NCBI RefSeq assembly: GCF_017874035.1
Contig: NZ_JAGGKV010000011.1
Location: 1-64,000 of the forward strand
DNA length: 64,000 nt
Origin: Paenibacillus aceris
GTDB lineage: Bacteria; Bacillota; Bacilli; Paenibacillales; NBRC-103111
Direction of reading: 5' to 3'
Under the pieces are notes generated by a model, which made no database searches, was not told the DNA's origin, and saw only the letters and a program-made list of their open reading frames with translations. Position numbers and translations under genes: made by a program. Shown piece by piece: positions 53,600 through 61,808 of this stretch. How positions within the stretch are numbered: position 1 is the stretch's first letter; each line of letters starts with the position of its first letter.

Positions 53600-53720
53600 A
53601 CCAATACAGTCAATATAATGACAAGAATAAGACGATATTGAAAAGGCAAGGGTTTTCGCAGCAAAACCAGTTCCCCTTTCTAATTCCGAGATCTTCACCC
53701 GTTACTTAGCCTGTTAAAAT

Positions 53721-53750
53721 AGAAGGCTGCCAATCATTCGGCAGCCTTCT
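53721..53750 (-). terminator. Terminator of the O-demethylase operon
   Basis: AGAAGGCTGCC, loop AATCATTC, and its exact 11-bp complement lie 100 bases after the operon's last stop (53850). On the minus strand ATTTTAAC follows. Confidence 0.7.
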
Positions 53751-53849
53751 CAGTTTATAGTGTATACAGTACATAAGGTCTTAGACTTGGATTCGTTGAT
53801 TTGTTGCGGTTTTTAAGTAAAGTCACAGTGATTCGAACTCCGGGCAACA

Positions 53850-54752
53850 TTACCTAACAATCAAGAGCTCATCTTGCGCTTTTTTCCATTGCTCCTCTAT
53901 AATTCGCTTAAATAGTAGCGCTTGCTGCCAGCGATCAGAGACTTCATGTTCTTGTCCGTGCTCATCTCGGCGAGTGATCCCGTAATAGTTGGGCGGTCCA
54001 AGCTCTGAGCAGAACGGGAACAAATCCCCGGGTTTCGCTTGTTTGAGCCAATGCACCATTCCTTTACGCCACCAGCCTGTAAAATGCTCCAGCATAGGAT
54101 GATCGCCATCCACAACATCTACCTGGATCTGTTCGCCACTTGAAACACGGCCATGGATACCAGCGGACCGATCTAGAATCTTATCGAAGTGAGCTTCCAC
54201 ATTCTCATTAGTTCCTAGGATTTCACCTGCTACTACATAATGCGATAAGTCGATCATGAGTCTAAGTTCCGGAAGAGCTTCTACATATCCTACGGTGCGG
54301 ATCAAATCTTGTGTGACTGTTCCTCTGTGTGTCTCGATAAAGTGTGGAATCTTGGATTCCTCGGATACTTTTAACAAGCCATCAAGTAAATGAATCGCTT
54401 CTTGATCAATGACGAAAGAATTCGACACCTGCGAGTTAATATATTGAACTCTGCCAAATTCATTGGCATGCTGAATGATATCAATCATATCTTGTGGTTT
54501 AGCAGGGAACGCAATGGCACTGAAGCTCAACTTATAGCGGTCAAGTAAACGGTGCCAGGTATCCATATTTTCATGTGAAGGCAACAAATAACTCACACCT
54601 TCAAATCCTGCTTCAGCGATTTTCTCGAATTTCTGCTCTAAAGACCACTCTTTACCATTCTCCCCTAACTTATCCATTCCCCATATGGCTTGTTGTACAT
54701 GCAGTCTGGGTGGATGTACAGTCCCATCATTAATTCGATTCCAATGGCTCAT
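53850..54752 (-). CDS. Sugar phosphate isomerase/epimerase-like TIM-barrel protein
   Basis: 300 residues with an AAAGGAGATAAG binding site. AP endonuclease 2/xylose isomerase-like fold: likely metal ligands in HFIETHRG, RLMIDLSHY, GIHGRVS and FCSELGPPNYYG. Members isomerise, epimerise or dehydrate sugars and inositols. It is the last gene of the operon with the MocDEF-like oxygenase, so it may process the demethylated sugar or cyclitol. The actual reaction is unknown. Confidence 0.82.
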   Translation of the reverse strand: MSHWNRINDGTVHPPRLHVQQAIWGMDKLGENGKEWSLEQKFEKIAEAGFEGVSYLLPSHENMDTWHRLLDRYKLSFSAIAFPAKPQDMIDIIQHANEFGRVQYINSQVSNSFVIDQEAIHLLDGLLKVSEESKIPHFIETHRGTVTQDLIRTVGYVEALPELRLMIDLSHYVVAGEILGTNENVEAHFDKILDRSAGIHGRVSSGEQIQVDVVDGDHPMLEHFTGWWRKGMVHWLKQAKPGDLFPFCSELGPPNYYGITRRDEHGQEHEVSDRWQQALLFKRIIEEQWKKAQDELLIVR

Positions 54753-54775
54753 GCTTATCTCCTTTAAAATGAGGA

Positions 54776-56014
54776 TTAAGAATTCAAAAGTGCTTTTAAT
54801 TTCACATCCGGATTTTCTAAAGCTTTAGGATCGAGTACCGCTTGTTTGTGGATGAGCATTTCCGCAAGACGAATTTCCTTGGCAATTTTTGAGTTTAAGC
54901 CCACGGCGCTTGCCGCAACCAAATGACCTTTGTCCGACAGATGAAAGAAAAACTTGTCTGACTCACTCAAATTTCTGACCACTGTCTTCACGCCACAATC
55001 CGGCAATCCAGTGACTTGTAAGGTTTGATCATATTGATCCGACCAGAACCATGGGATATCTAGATAAGGTTTAGAGGCGCCTAGCATGTTATGCGCTGCA
55101 AGCGTTCCTTGATCTTGTGCATTACGCCAAGCCTCAAGACGAATACGCTTCCCTCCAAAAAGACTATGCGGAAATGAACAGCAGTCACCCGCCGCAAAAA
55201 TATCGGAGTCACTCGTTACGAGTCTTTCATCAACCCATATGCCGTTATCGACTGTAAGTCCGCTTTGAGCAGCTAACGATGTTTCTGGAATAGCACCGAT
55301 TCCTACGACAACCGTGTTGCAATGGATGACAGTTCCATCAACCAGTGTAATCGAATGTCCATCCTCTGTTTTATCAATGTGCCCAATCCCTACCCCAAGT
55401 TTAAACTCGACACCTGCTTTGCGATGACGCACCTCTACAATGTTCGCAATTTCCTCAGGAACTCCTCGCATCAGAATGCGTGGTCCAACCTCAATAACGG
55501 TAACCGAACAACCCTTTTCCCGCGCGCTTGCTGCTACTTCAAGACCAATAAAGCCAGCCCCTATTACAGCAATGTGCTTTCCTGATTGAAATCTTGAGCG
55601 TAGTACAAGCGAGTCAGCGAATGTCCGGAGATATAAAAAATCCGTGTTATCGGAGCCTTCCATTTTCAATCGACGTGGATAGGCTCCTGTGGCAAGCAAA
55701 AGCCTCTCATACCTTAGCTGCTGCCCATTGCTAAGTTCTGTGACATGTTGATCCCGATCAATCTTTACAACCGTGCTATCCGTGATTAACTGAATGTTGA
55801 ACTGTGATTGCTTAGCCTCGTCAAGGATAGTCTTTGGTGTGGGCTCTTCTTCATCGACCAATGAGCTTTTGGAAAGCGGCGGTCGTTCATACGGTGCCAA
55901 CCTTTCTTTTCCTATAAGCGTGATCGGTCCACTCCACCCCTCCGTTCGGAGCTCCACAGCCGCTCGTGCACCGGCTTCACCAGCACCAACAATAACCATT
56001 CCTAAGTCAGCCAT
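54776..56014 (-). CDS. FAD-dependent ferredoxin reductase (MocF-like)
   Basis: 412 residues with a GAGGAGAG binding site. N-terminal FAD motif VIVGAGEAGARAAVELR, APYERPPLSK as in rubredoxin/putidaredoxin reductases, NAD-binding HIAVIGAGFIGLEVAASAR, FAD motif near IFAAGDCCSF, and a reductase C-terminal domain. It passes electrons from NAD(P)H to the Rieske ferredoxin encoded immediately upstream, which in turn should feed the desaturase-like oxygenase. Confidence 0.9.
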   Translation of the reverse strand: MADLGMVIVGAGEAGARAAVELRTEGWSGPITLIGKERLAPYERPPLSKSSLVDEEEPTPKTILDEAKQSQFNIQLITDSTVVKIDRDQHVTELSNGQQLRYERLLLATGAYPRRLKMEGSDNTDFLYLRTFADSLVLRSRFQSGKHIAVIGAGFIGLEVAASAREKGCSVTVIEVGPRILMRGVPEEIANIVEVRHRKAGVEFKLGVGIGHIDKTEDGHSITLVDGTVIHCNTVVVGIGAIPETSLAAQSGLTVDNGIWVDERLVTSDSDIFAAGDCCSFPHSLFGGKRIRLEAWRNAQDQGTLAAHNMLGASKPYLDIPWFWSDQYDQTLQVTGLPDCGVKTVVRNLSESDKFFFHLSDKGHLVAASAVGLNSKIAKEIRLAEMLIHKQAVLDPKALENPDVKLKALLNS

Positions 56015-56028
56015 CTTCTATTCTCTCC

Positions 56029-56352
56029 TCAGTCTATCTTGATGAAGATCTTATCTTCTTCAATCTTTACAGGATATGTTTTCAGATCAACGCATACCGG
56101 CGTACGCTTTGCTTCACCTGTTGTATAATCAAATCGCCCATTATGCTTGGGACACTCGATGGTATTGCCCATCACTAGTCCTTCCGCCAAGTGAAACTTC
56201 TCATGGGTGCAGTACCCATCGGTCGCATAATACTTGCTTTTCGCTGTCCGATAAATAGCAAACGTACGATCTCCATGATCAAATCGAATGACATCTTCCT
56301 CATCAATAGCATCAGCTTCACAAGCTTCAACCCAACCCTCTAAATGCTGCAT
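56029..56352 (-). CDS. Rieske-type ferredoxin (MocE-like)
   Basis: 107 residues from the ATG at 56352, which has GGAGGTACGT upstream; the longer frame starting at 56499 overlaps the dehydrogenase gene and is not credible. Rieske cluster motifs CTH (GYCTHEKFHLAEG) and CPKH (IECPKHNGRFD) are 15-20 residues apart, as in MocE and other small oxygenase ferredoxins. It lies between the formaldehyde dehydrogenase and the reductase, so it is the electron carrier of the oxygenase system. Confidence 0.92.
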   Translation of the reverse strand: MQHLEGWVEACEADAIDEEDVIRFDHGDRTFAIYRTAKSKYYATDGYCTHEKFHLAEGLVMGNTIECPKHNGRFDYTTGEAKRTPVCVDLKTYPVKIEEDKIFIKID

Positions 56353-56380
56353 ACGTACCTCCAAGTAATTAAGTGTAGGT

Positions 56381-57595
56381 TTATTTAACAAGACCGTGTG
56401 GATCGATAACAAATTTTCTGGAAACACCGCGATCAAAATCCTCGTATGCTTGCGGAGCGTTATCCAAAGAAATGAGTGTGGCATTAACAGCTTTAGCAAT
56501 TTGTGCTCTACCGCTGAGAATTGCCATCATCAAGTCTCTGTTGTATTTCATGACAGGCGTTTGCCCAGTTACGAAGGTATGAGACTTGGCCCAACCAAGA
56601 CCGAAACGAATCTTTAGTGTGCCAATCTTAGAATCCTCATCTACAGCACCCGGATCGCCTGTTACATAAAGGCCTGGTATACCCAAGCTGCCTCCGGCAC
56701 GCGTAACTTCCATAATTGAATTCAGCACCGTAGCTGGCGCTTCGCCATGAGCTTTACCATGACCATGCGCTTCAAAGCCTACGCAGTCAATAGCAGAGTC
56801 CACTTCCGGTAAGCCCAAAATTTGATCAATTTGTCCCGCCAAATCACTATTTTCACGCAGATTGACGGTTTCGCAACCAAAACTTTTCGCTTGGGCTAAT
56901 CGTTCTGCATTTAAATCACCAACAATAACAACAGCTGCACCAAGCAGCTGTGCGGAGTGAGCTGCAGCAAGACCTACTGGGCCAGCACCCGCGACGTATA
57001 CGGTTGAACCCGGTCGAACTCCTGCACTAACCGCGCCATGATAACCCGTTGGGAAAATGTCGGAAAGCATCGTTAAATCAAGAATTTTTTCCATGGCTTT
57101 CTCTTTATCAGGGAACTTCAGCAATTGAAAGTCCGCATATGGAACCATAACATATTCCGATTGTCCGCCAACCCATCCACCCATATCTACATAACCATAG
57201 GCAGAGCCAGGACGATCCGGATTAACGTTTAAGCATACATTCGTATTCCGTTCTTTACAGCTGCGGCAACGGCCACAAGCTATATTGAAGGGAACGGAGA
57301 CCAAATCTCCCTTTTTTATAAATTCAACATCGCGTCCTACTTCAATGACTTCACCCGTTATTTCATGTCCTAAAATGAGACCTGACGGCGCAGTTGTCCG
57401 ACCTCTAACCATGTGCTGATCGCTACCGCAAATGTTAGTGGTTACTACTTTCAGAATGACACCATGCTCGCATTTTCGTCCTACGTTTAATGGATTGACA
57501 CCTGGACCATCTTTCAGTACCAATTCCGGATAATCCGTATTACGTACCTCAACGCTACCGGGTTTACTGTAGACAACCGCCTTGTTTCCTGCCAT
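56381..57595 (-). CDS. fdhA: Glutathione-independent formaldehyde dehydrogenase
   Basis: 404 residues with a GAGGAAGATG binding site. Zinc-dependent medium-chain dehydrogenase of the Pseudomonas-type formaldehyde dehydrogenase group: the start AVVYSKPGSVEVRN, catalytic zinc region TTNICGSDQHMVRGR and LGHEITGEV, structural zinc cysteines in CGRCRSCKERNTNVC, the insert SAYGYVDMGGWVGGQSEYV, and cofactor loop VAGAGPVGLAA. It oxidises formaldehyde to formate with NAD tightly held. In this operon it would detoxify formaldehyde released by the O-demethylase, which is the best clue to that system's reaction. Confidence 0.9.
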   Translation of the reverse strand: MAGNKAVVYSKPGSVEVRNTDYPELVLKDGPGVNPLNVGRKCEHGVILKVVTTNICGSDQHMVRGRTTAPSGLILGHEITGEVIEVGRDVEFIKKGDLVSVPFNIACGRCRSCKERNTNVCLNVNPDRPGSAYGYVDMGGWVGGQSEYVMVPYADFQLLKFPDKEKAMEKILDLTMLSDIFPTGYHGAVSAGVRPGSTVYVAGAGPVGLAAAHSAQLLGAAVVIVGDLNAERLAQAKSFGCETVNLRENSDLAGQIDQILGLPEVDSAIDCVGFEAHGHGKAHGEAPATVLNSIMEVTRAGGSLGIPGLYVTGDPGAVDEDSKIGTLKIRFGLGWAKSHTFVTGQTPVMKYNRDLMMAILSGRAQIAKAVNATLISLDNAPQAYEDFDRGVSRKFVIDPHGLVK

Positions 57596-57617
57596 GTTCT
57601 CATCTTCCTCTCATCAT

Positions 57618-58736
57618 TTAGTTAATCATTGCTTTTGGCTCGTTACTCACTTGCGAAGGCACTGCCTTTTCAGCGTGTACACTGTAATAATAGGGATTAG
57701 CTGTACTAGGCAGGGGGCGGTCAACCATATATTGCGGATCTTTCTTCTGCTTAATGAGTGCTGAAATAACTTCTTTGAGAGCCGCCCATAGACTAGGACT
57801 TGGTGCTGGATAATCAAACATCAATTCTTTGTGAAGGGCAGGTAATGCGTGATAAGGAACCATCGGAAACATGTGATGCTCTATGTGATAATTCATGTTC
57901 CAGTAAAGGAATCTAAAGAATGGATTCAAATAAATCGTACGCGTATTTAAGCGATGATCCAGAACATCTTCATGCAGACCCAAATGCTGAGTTAGACCCA
58001 CTAATAAAAGGAGAATCGGGCCATAGAAGGTCGGAAGACCAACAAACATTAACGGTAGAATACTTCCGATCTGAATGGACCAAATAATAAAGCCTAGTAA
58101 GATTAACACCCAAATACGTGATATCCACACGGCTTTTCTGAATTCAGTCTCTGGAACATAGTCTTTTTCCGAAGCAGTCAGCTTTCCGAAGCAGTGCGTT
58201 AAAATGCTTTTGAGATCTCTTGAACCGCCATAGATATGCACGATTTCTCCAAAAATGATCCGCCAAACAGGTGGTCTTGTCATGGCTATTTCCGGATCAC
58301 GACCGACAATATAAGTGTCCGTGTGATGACGAGCATGACTCCAACGCCAAGGGGTTGGTGGTCTTAGGTCCATGAATGAGGCAATTTGATAGAGGGCATC
58401 ATTCATCCATGCTGTCTTGAATGCTGTTCCATGACCGCATTCATGCCATCTTGAATCAGCAGTCGAAGCATAACTGATTCCATATAATGCAAATGCCGGT
58501 ATTGCCCACCATGTCCCCCACGAATAATAGGCAAGCATACCTGTGCCTATGAGCCATGCAAACATAATGATCGTATCTCGAATTGCGGGTCCATCCTTAC
58601 GCTTCATAAGTTCTTTTAGACGCTGACGCGGAATTGGACTCGTGTACCAATCTGCTGCTGCTAAGCCTTTTTCCTGAGCTCGCTTGTTTTCTGGTCCTGT
58701 AAGAGAGTAATCTCTTTTCATGTATGGATTAGACAC
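57618..58736 (-). CDS. Fatty acid desaturase-family membrane oxygenase (MocD-like)
   Basis: 372 residues from a GTG with AAGGAGGCA upstream. Membrane diiron protein with several hydrophobic segments and the histidine boxes HECGHG, HARHH, QHLGLHEDVLDHR and NYHIEHHMF. The sequence SRWHECGHGTAFKTAWMND together with SHARHHTDTYIVGRDPEI resembles MocD of rhizopine catabolism rather than lipid desaturases, and it clusters with MocE- and MocF-like partners. MocDEF demethylates a methylated cyclitol. Here a methylated sugar is likely, but the substrate is inference. It is the first gene of the operon, with an AraC-type operator just upstream. Confidence 0.85.
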   Translation of the reverse strand: MSNPYMKRDYSLTGPENKRAQEKGLAAADWYTSPIPRQRLKELMKRKDGPAIRDTIIMFAWLIGTGMLAYYSWGTWWAIPAFALYGISYASTADSRWHECGHGTAFKTAWMNDALYQIASFMDLRPPTPWRWSHARHHTDTYIVGRDPEIAMTRPPVWRIIFGEIVHIYGGSRDLKSILTHCFGKLTASEKDYVPETEFRKAVWISRIWVLILLGFIIWSIQIGSILPLMFVGLPTFYGPILLLLVGLTQHLGLHEDVLDHRLNTRTIYLNPFFRFLYWNMNYHIEHHMFPMVPYHALPALHKELMFDYPAPSPSLWAALKEVISALIKQKKDPQYMVDRPLPSTANPYYYSVHAEKAVPSQVSNEPKAMIN

Positions 58737-58802
58737 TGTTATGCCTCCTTGTTCATCATTTGTTAGCGTTTACTAAATGATAAACTTTCAAGGACTCACT
58801 GT

Positions 58803-58844
58803 CTTTGAAATAACAGGACATTTATTTGCACTAAACGGACATTT
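58803..58844 (-). promoter_or_regulatory. AraC-type direct repeat operator of the O-demethylase operon
   Basis: On the minus strand two 21-bp units run head to tail: AAATGTCCGTTTAGTGCAAA and AAATGTCCTGTTATTTCAAA, each plus one base. The downstream unit abuts AAGACA, which is 17 bp from TATCAT (possible -35 and -10). The 21-bp spacing is classic for AraC half-sites. The regulator encoded next door at 58849 is the obvious binder. Confidence 0.65.
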
Positions 58845-58848
58845 TCAA

Positions 58849-59745
58849 TCAGCTAAAAGGTATATCTGACAATTGGGATTTGCGATACTTCCCCGGGGCA
58901 ACGCCTATTTTACGGGTAAAAACTCTTGTGAAATAGTGTACGGATTCAAACCCAGTCTCTTGGGCGATACGACTTATTGTCCAATCTTTCTCGAGAAGAA
59001 GCTCCATGGATTTCCGAACTCTTCTCTCTTGCACATAATGCGAAAAAGATTGCCCGACTTTCATTGCAAACAATCGTGATAAATGACGCTCTGTCATATT
59101 CAGATAGGCTGACAACTGTGTAATACTTAAGGAAGACGATAGATTGTCCTCGATAAAAAGCTTCGCTCGCTGCAAATAATAGGAAGAAATTTGTTGATGC
59201 TCCGGCAATTCGTCACTTTCGGCAACCTCCGTAAATTCACTACAAAAAGAAATAAGCAAAGCATACGCAATACTGTGAATCATTTCTTTTGTCATGGCAC
59301 GATCCTGCTTGCACAGCGTGAACAACATGCGCCAAGTCTGGGCCGTCACCGTTTCTTCTGCCATTGGCACAATAATTTTATTTAGACTCATCATTTGTAC
59401 ATAACGGTTTAAAGTCCCTTCCATAGACTGAGAGCTATCGGCTTCAAAGGCAACATAATAGAGCTCGATCCCTCCCTCACTTTTAATTTGATGCCATTTG
59501 CCAGGTCTTGAACAGAACAATGTTCCTTGACGGAGCGGATATTCTTCACCAGACTCCAAATAGCTCCCTTCACCTGCCAGAACATAACAAACCTCAAAGA
59601 AGGAATGTCGATGCAGCGGATTATCAAAGTGTTCCGGCATGGCTCCCCAATAATGCACCTTAAAACTTAAATCTTCTCCGCGCAAATCAACTGCGGTTTC
59701 ATTTAAAATACGGCTCATCTTTTTATAATCTGATTTGACTGCCAT
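58849..59745 (-). CDS. AraC-family regulator of the O-demethylase operon
   Basis: 298 residues from the ATG at 59745, preceded by GGAAGGGA; an ATG at 59763 is possible but sits within 20 bp of a TATAAT. An N-terminal cupin-type sensing domain (HRHSFFEVCYVLAGEG, LFCSRPGKWHQI) is followed by two C-terminal helix-turn-helix motifs (LSITQLSAYLNMTERHLSRLF, TISRIAQETGFESVHYFTRVF). It is cytoplasmic, and probably binds a small sugar derivative and activates the desaturase operon through the 21-bp repeats. It is transcribed in the same direction, upstream of that operon. Confidence 0.9.
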   Translation of the reverse strand: MAVKSDYKKMSRILNETAVDLRGEDLSFKVHYWGAMPEHFDNPLHRHSFFEVCYVLAGEGSYLESGEEYPLRQGTLFCSRPGKWHQIKSEGGIELYYVAFEADSSQSMEGTLNRYVQMMSLNKIIVPMAEETVTAQTWRMLFTLCKQDRAMTKEMIHSIAYALLISFCSEFTEVAESDELPEHQQISSYYLQRAKLFIEDNLSSSLSITQLSAYLNMTERHLSRLFAMKVGQSFSHYVQERRVRKSMELLLEKDWTISRIAQETGFESVHYFTRVFTRKIGVAPGKYRKSQLSDIPFS

Positions 59746-59794
59746 AGAGATCCCTTCCGACATAGATTTTGCACTTTTCTCTATTATACGACTA

Positions 59795-59819
59795 AAGAGC
59801 CCTCAAAAAGAGGACTCTT
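59795..59819 (-). terminator. Hairpin between the uronide operon and the AraC gene
   Basis: AAGAGCCCTC and GAGGACTCTT around AAAAA, about 60 bases past the stop at 59877. It likely ends the operon from 64000 and lies immediately upstream of the AraC promoter (TATAAT on the minus strand at 59783-59788). Confidence 0.55.
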
Positions 59820-59876
59820 GAAAAGTACGTTGAGTGAAAAATCATTATTTTCTTTAAAAACTGCAAATGGAATTAC

Positions 59877-61808
59877 TCACATAAATGGCAGTCGATTCAC
59901 ATCATACCCGGTCATCGAAAGCTTTTCATTCGCCAGAATTCGACCGTTCACCTCGAGATATCTAATCCCTTCGCTGATCGGACTGTATTCACAAGTCAGG
60001 GTTGCTTCTTCCGAGCTGAAAGATGTCTTTCTCAGCACCGTACGTCGGGAATGCGGACTTGAATGAAATTCGTCATGAATTTGTACTTTCAAGGCGGCAG
60101 CTCGGAAATATTCGAAGCTTTCTGTTTCCTGCTTGCTGGAAACCTGGACCACGAATCCGTTACCCGTCAGTACAAATGTCTTCGGGTCGAAGTCCCTCAT
60201 TTCGCCTTCGTAATTGTAGAACGAAATCATAAGAAATTGGTTCACACGGTCCACCTTCACTGCAGCATATCGGCCGTGGTCTGTAAGCAAGAGCGGATGG
60301 AACGCCATATAGACAGCTCCGTCTTTGACGATGACCGGACAAGGCTCCAAGCTTTCTCCTGTCAAATCCTTAAGCTGCTTGTCACCCAGCCAAATTTCAT
60401 CCGGTTCGCTGAATGGGCATGGCAGGATGAGAGAAAGCTTCAGACTGGACACCTGTAATCGACCAAACCGCTTTGGCTTATAGAGGATCATCGCCGTTTG
60501 CTGATGCTGGAAGGCCAGCTTCCGCCCTTCATCCCATAGCGAATAGTCCGGTACCGTAATGGACATTCGTTCATAGACGTTCGACTGGCCCGGCTTCCTC
60601 TCGTTCACGATATATTTGGTATACACAGTCCGAGAATTGCGTAGAGATGCTTCCTTGCAGGGATCGCGACGAAGCAGCAAATGAAAGGAATCCGTCTGCA
60701 CCCCGTTATGGAATTCGTGCGTAGATGTGCCTAACGCATACTCCTCCGTCATATATGTGGTATTGGAGCCGACACCGGCCGGATATTCCGTCATGTCCTC
60801 CGCCAATACAAGGTCCTGCGGAGACTCCCAGGCGTGCTCATCGGATGAGGATGAAAATTCGGCTGTCCCCGTAACTTCGTAAGGATAGGTCTTGTTTAAC
60901 GCATGATGAATCAATTCTTCCGGGCAGTGGTAGGTCGTATTGAGCATGCTTGCAACTGTCACTTGCAAAAACGCCAAATTCAAGTGAATCAAATACCCTT
61001 GCTCAACGTCCCCACCGCTGAACAGCGTGTTCAGCGGGTTCATCGGAAGCTGTTCGCCAAGCAAGCCATATACCGCAAAATGCTGCGTATGTCCCATCGA
61101 ATCAGCTGTGTAAGCACGCGAATATGGTCCTGCCAGCTGAGAAGCCGGCAAATACAAGCGAGCCAATTGATCCGCCCAGATGCGCTCTTCGCAGCTCAGA
61201 GCAATGTCCCTCAGTTCTTCATCCTCTACATAATTGGCGATCTCAGCCAACGTCTCCAACTGAATCCCTGTGTACGTCGGGCTGTTATATTCACTTACGA
61301 ACCCTCGCCGTGTTAACATCGCTTTCAACTGATGAAGACGCTTGGCTCCAATTGCTACGAGATCAGGACGCGACAAAAGCTTTCCACCGATCAGCGTGAT
61401 GTACGTGCTCATGCAAGGGAAATTATCATTAACCCCGACAAAGTCCATTTCATCGGTGGCGCTTTCTTCAATGGTCTCTTCGAGATAGCCATATAGCCAT
61501 TTCCTTGCCTTTTCCGTTAAACGTTCATCGTATTTCATCAAAATTTGAGTAGCGATCTTCGGGGCAAAATGACAGTGCGTGTATTCGTTGGCTTCAATAA
61601 TCCGGTTGCCTGTCCGGCAAGCCTCTTCCGAACCCTCAGCGATGAATGCATACGCAAACCACAATCGTTCTCGTAACCCCGTAATAGGGTCAGGGCCGTT
61701 ATAATTGCCATCTACATCGAAATCCTTCAAATGAAAACGAACGAGCAGCCCGAGAATCAGATCCGCTCTCTCCTTTTGCTCGTGAATGTTATAGAACCGC
61801 TTGGTCAT
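59877..61808 (-). CDS. Uncharacterised toroid plus beta-sandwich protein, candidate uronide lyase
   Basis: 643 residues, no signal peptide; the start overlaps the GH105 stop by 4 bases. The N-terminal 290 residues are helical, with conserved-looking motifs (MDFVGVNDNFPCMSTYITL, EYNSPTYTGIQLETLAEI). The C-terminal half is mostly beta (SVYERMSI-like strands, HPLLLTDHGRYAAVKVDRVN). This layout resembles toroid lyases of the heparinase/alginate type, but the heparinase II/III signature is missing and I cannot name a family. It is third in the operon with GH105, so it probably processes uronate-containing oligosaccharides inside the cell. Confidence 0.7.
   Translation of the reverse strand: MTKRFYNIHEQKERADLILGLLVRFHLKDFDVDGNYNGPDPITGLRERLWFAYAFIAEGSEEACRTGNRIIEANEYTHCHFAPKIATQILMKYDERLTEKARKWLYGYLEETIEESATDEMDFVGVNDNFPCMSTYITLIGGKLLSRPDLVAIGAKRLHQLKAMLTRRGFVSEYNSPTYTGIQLETLAEIANYVEDEELRDIALSCEERIWADQLARLYLPASQLAGPYSRAYTADSMGHTQHFAVYGLLGEQLPMNPLNTLFSGGDVEQGYLIHLNLAFLQVTVASMLNTTYHCPEELIHHALNKTYPYEVTGTAEFSSSSDEHAWESPQDLVLAEDMTEYPAGVGSNTTYMTEEYALGTSTHEFHNGVQTDSFHLLLRRDPCKEASLRNSRTVYTKYIVNERKPGQSNVYERMSITVPDYSLWDEGRKLAFQHQQTAMILYKPKRFGRLQVSSLKLSLILPCPFSEPDEIWLGDKQLKDLTGESLEPCPVIVKDGAVYMAFHPLLLTDHGRYAAVKVDRVNQFLMISFYNYEGEMRDFDPKTFVLTGNGFVVQVSSKQETESFEYFRAAALKVQIHDEFHSSPHSRRTVLRKTSFSSEEATLTCEYSPISEGIRYLEVNGRILANEKLSMTGYDVNRLPFM

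Larger units (their letters stand above)
53225..53849 (-). other. Regulatory region of the sulfatase operon
   Basis: No full gene is seen. From 53224 upward it holds: a hairpin at 53302-53324; a 15-codon frame at 53345-53392 (minus) with an AGGGAG binding site; sequence shared with the region upstream of the sugar permease (53409-53530), including element C; a terminator-like hairpin with a remnant of an AraC gene end (53545-53599); unassigned sequence; and the terminator of the next operon at 53721-53750. Confidence 0.6.

Noticed and set aside
56352..56499. N-terminal extension of the Rieske ferredoxin
   Set aside because: The extra 49 residues overlap the dehydrogenase gene and look non-natural, while GGAGGT precedes the internal ATG at 56352.
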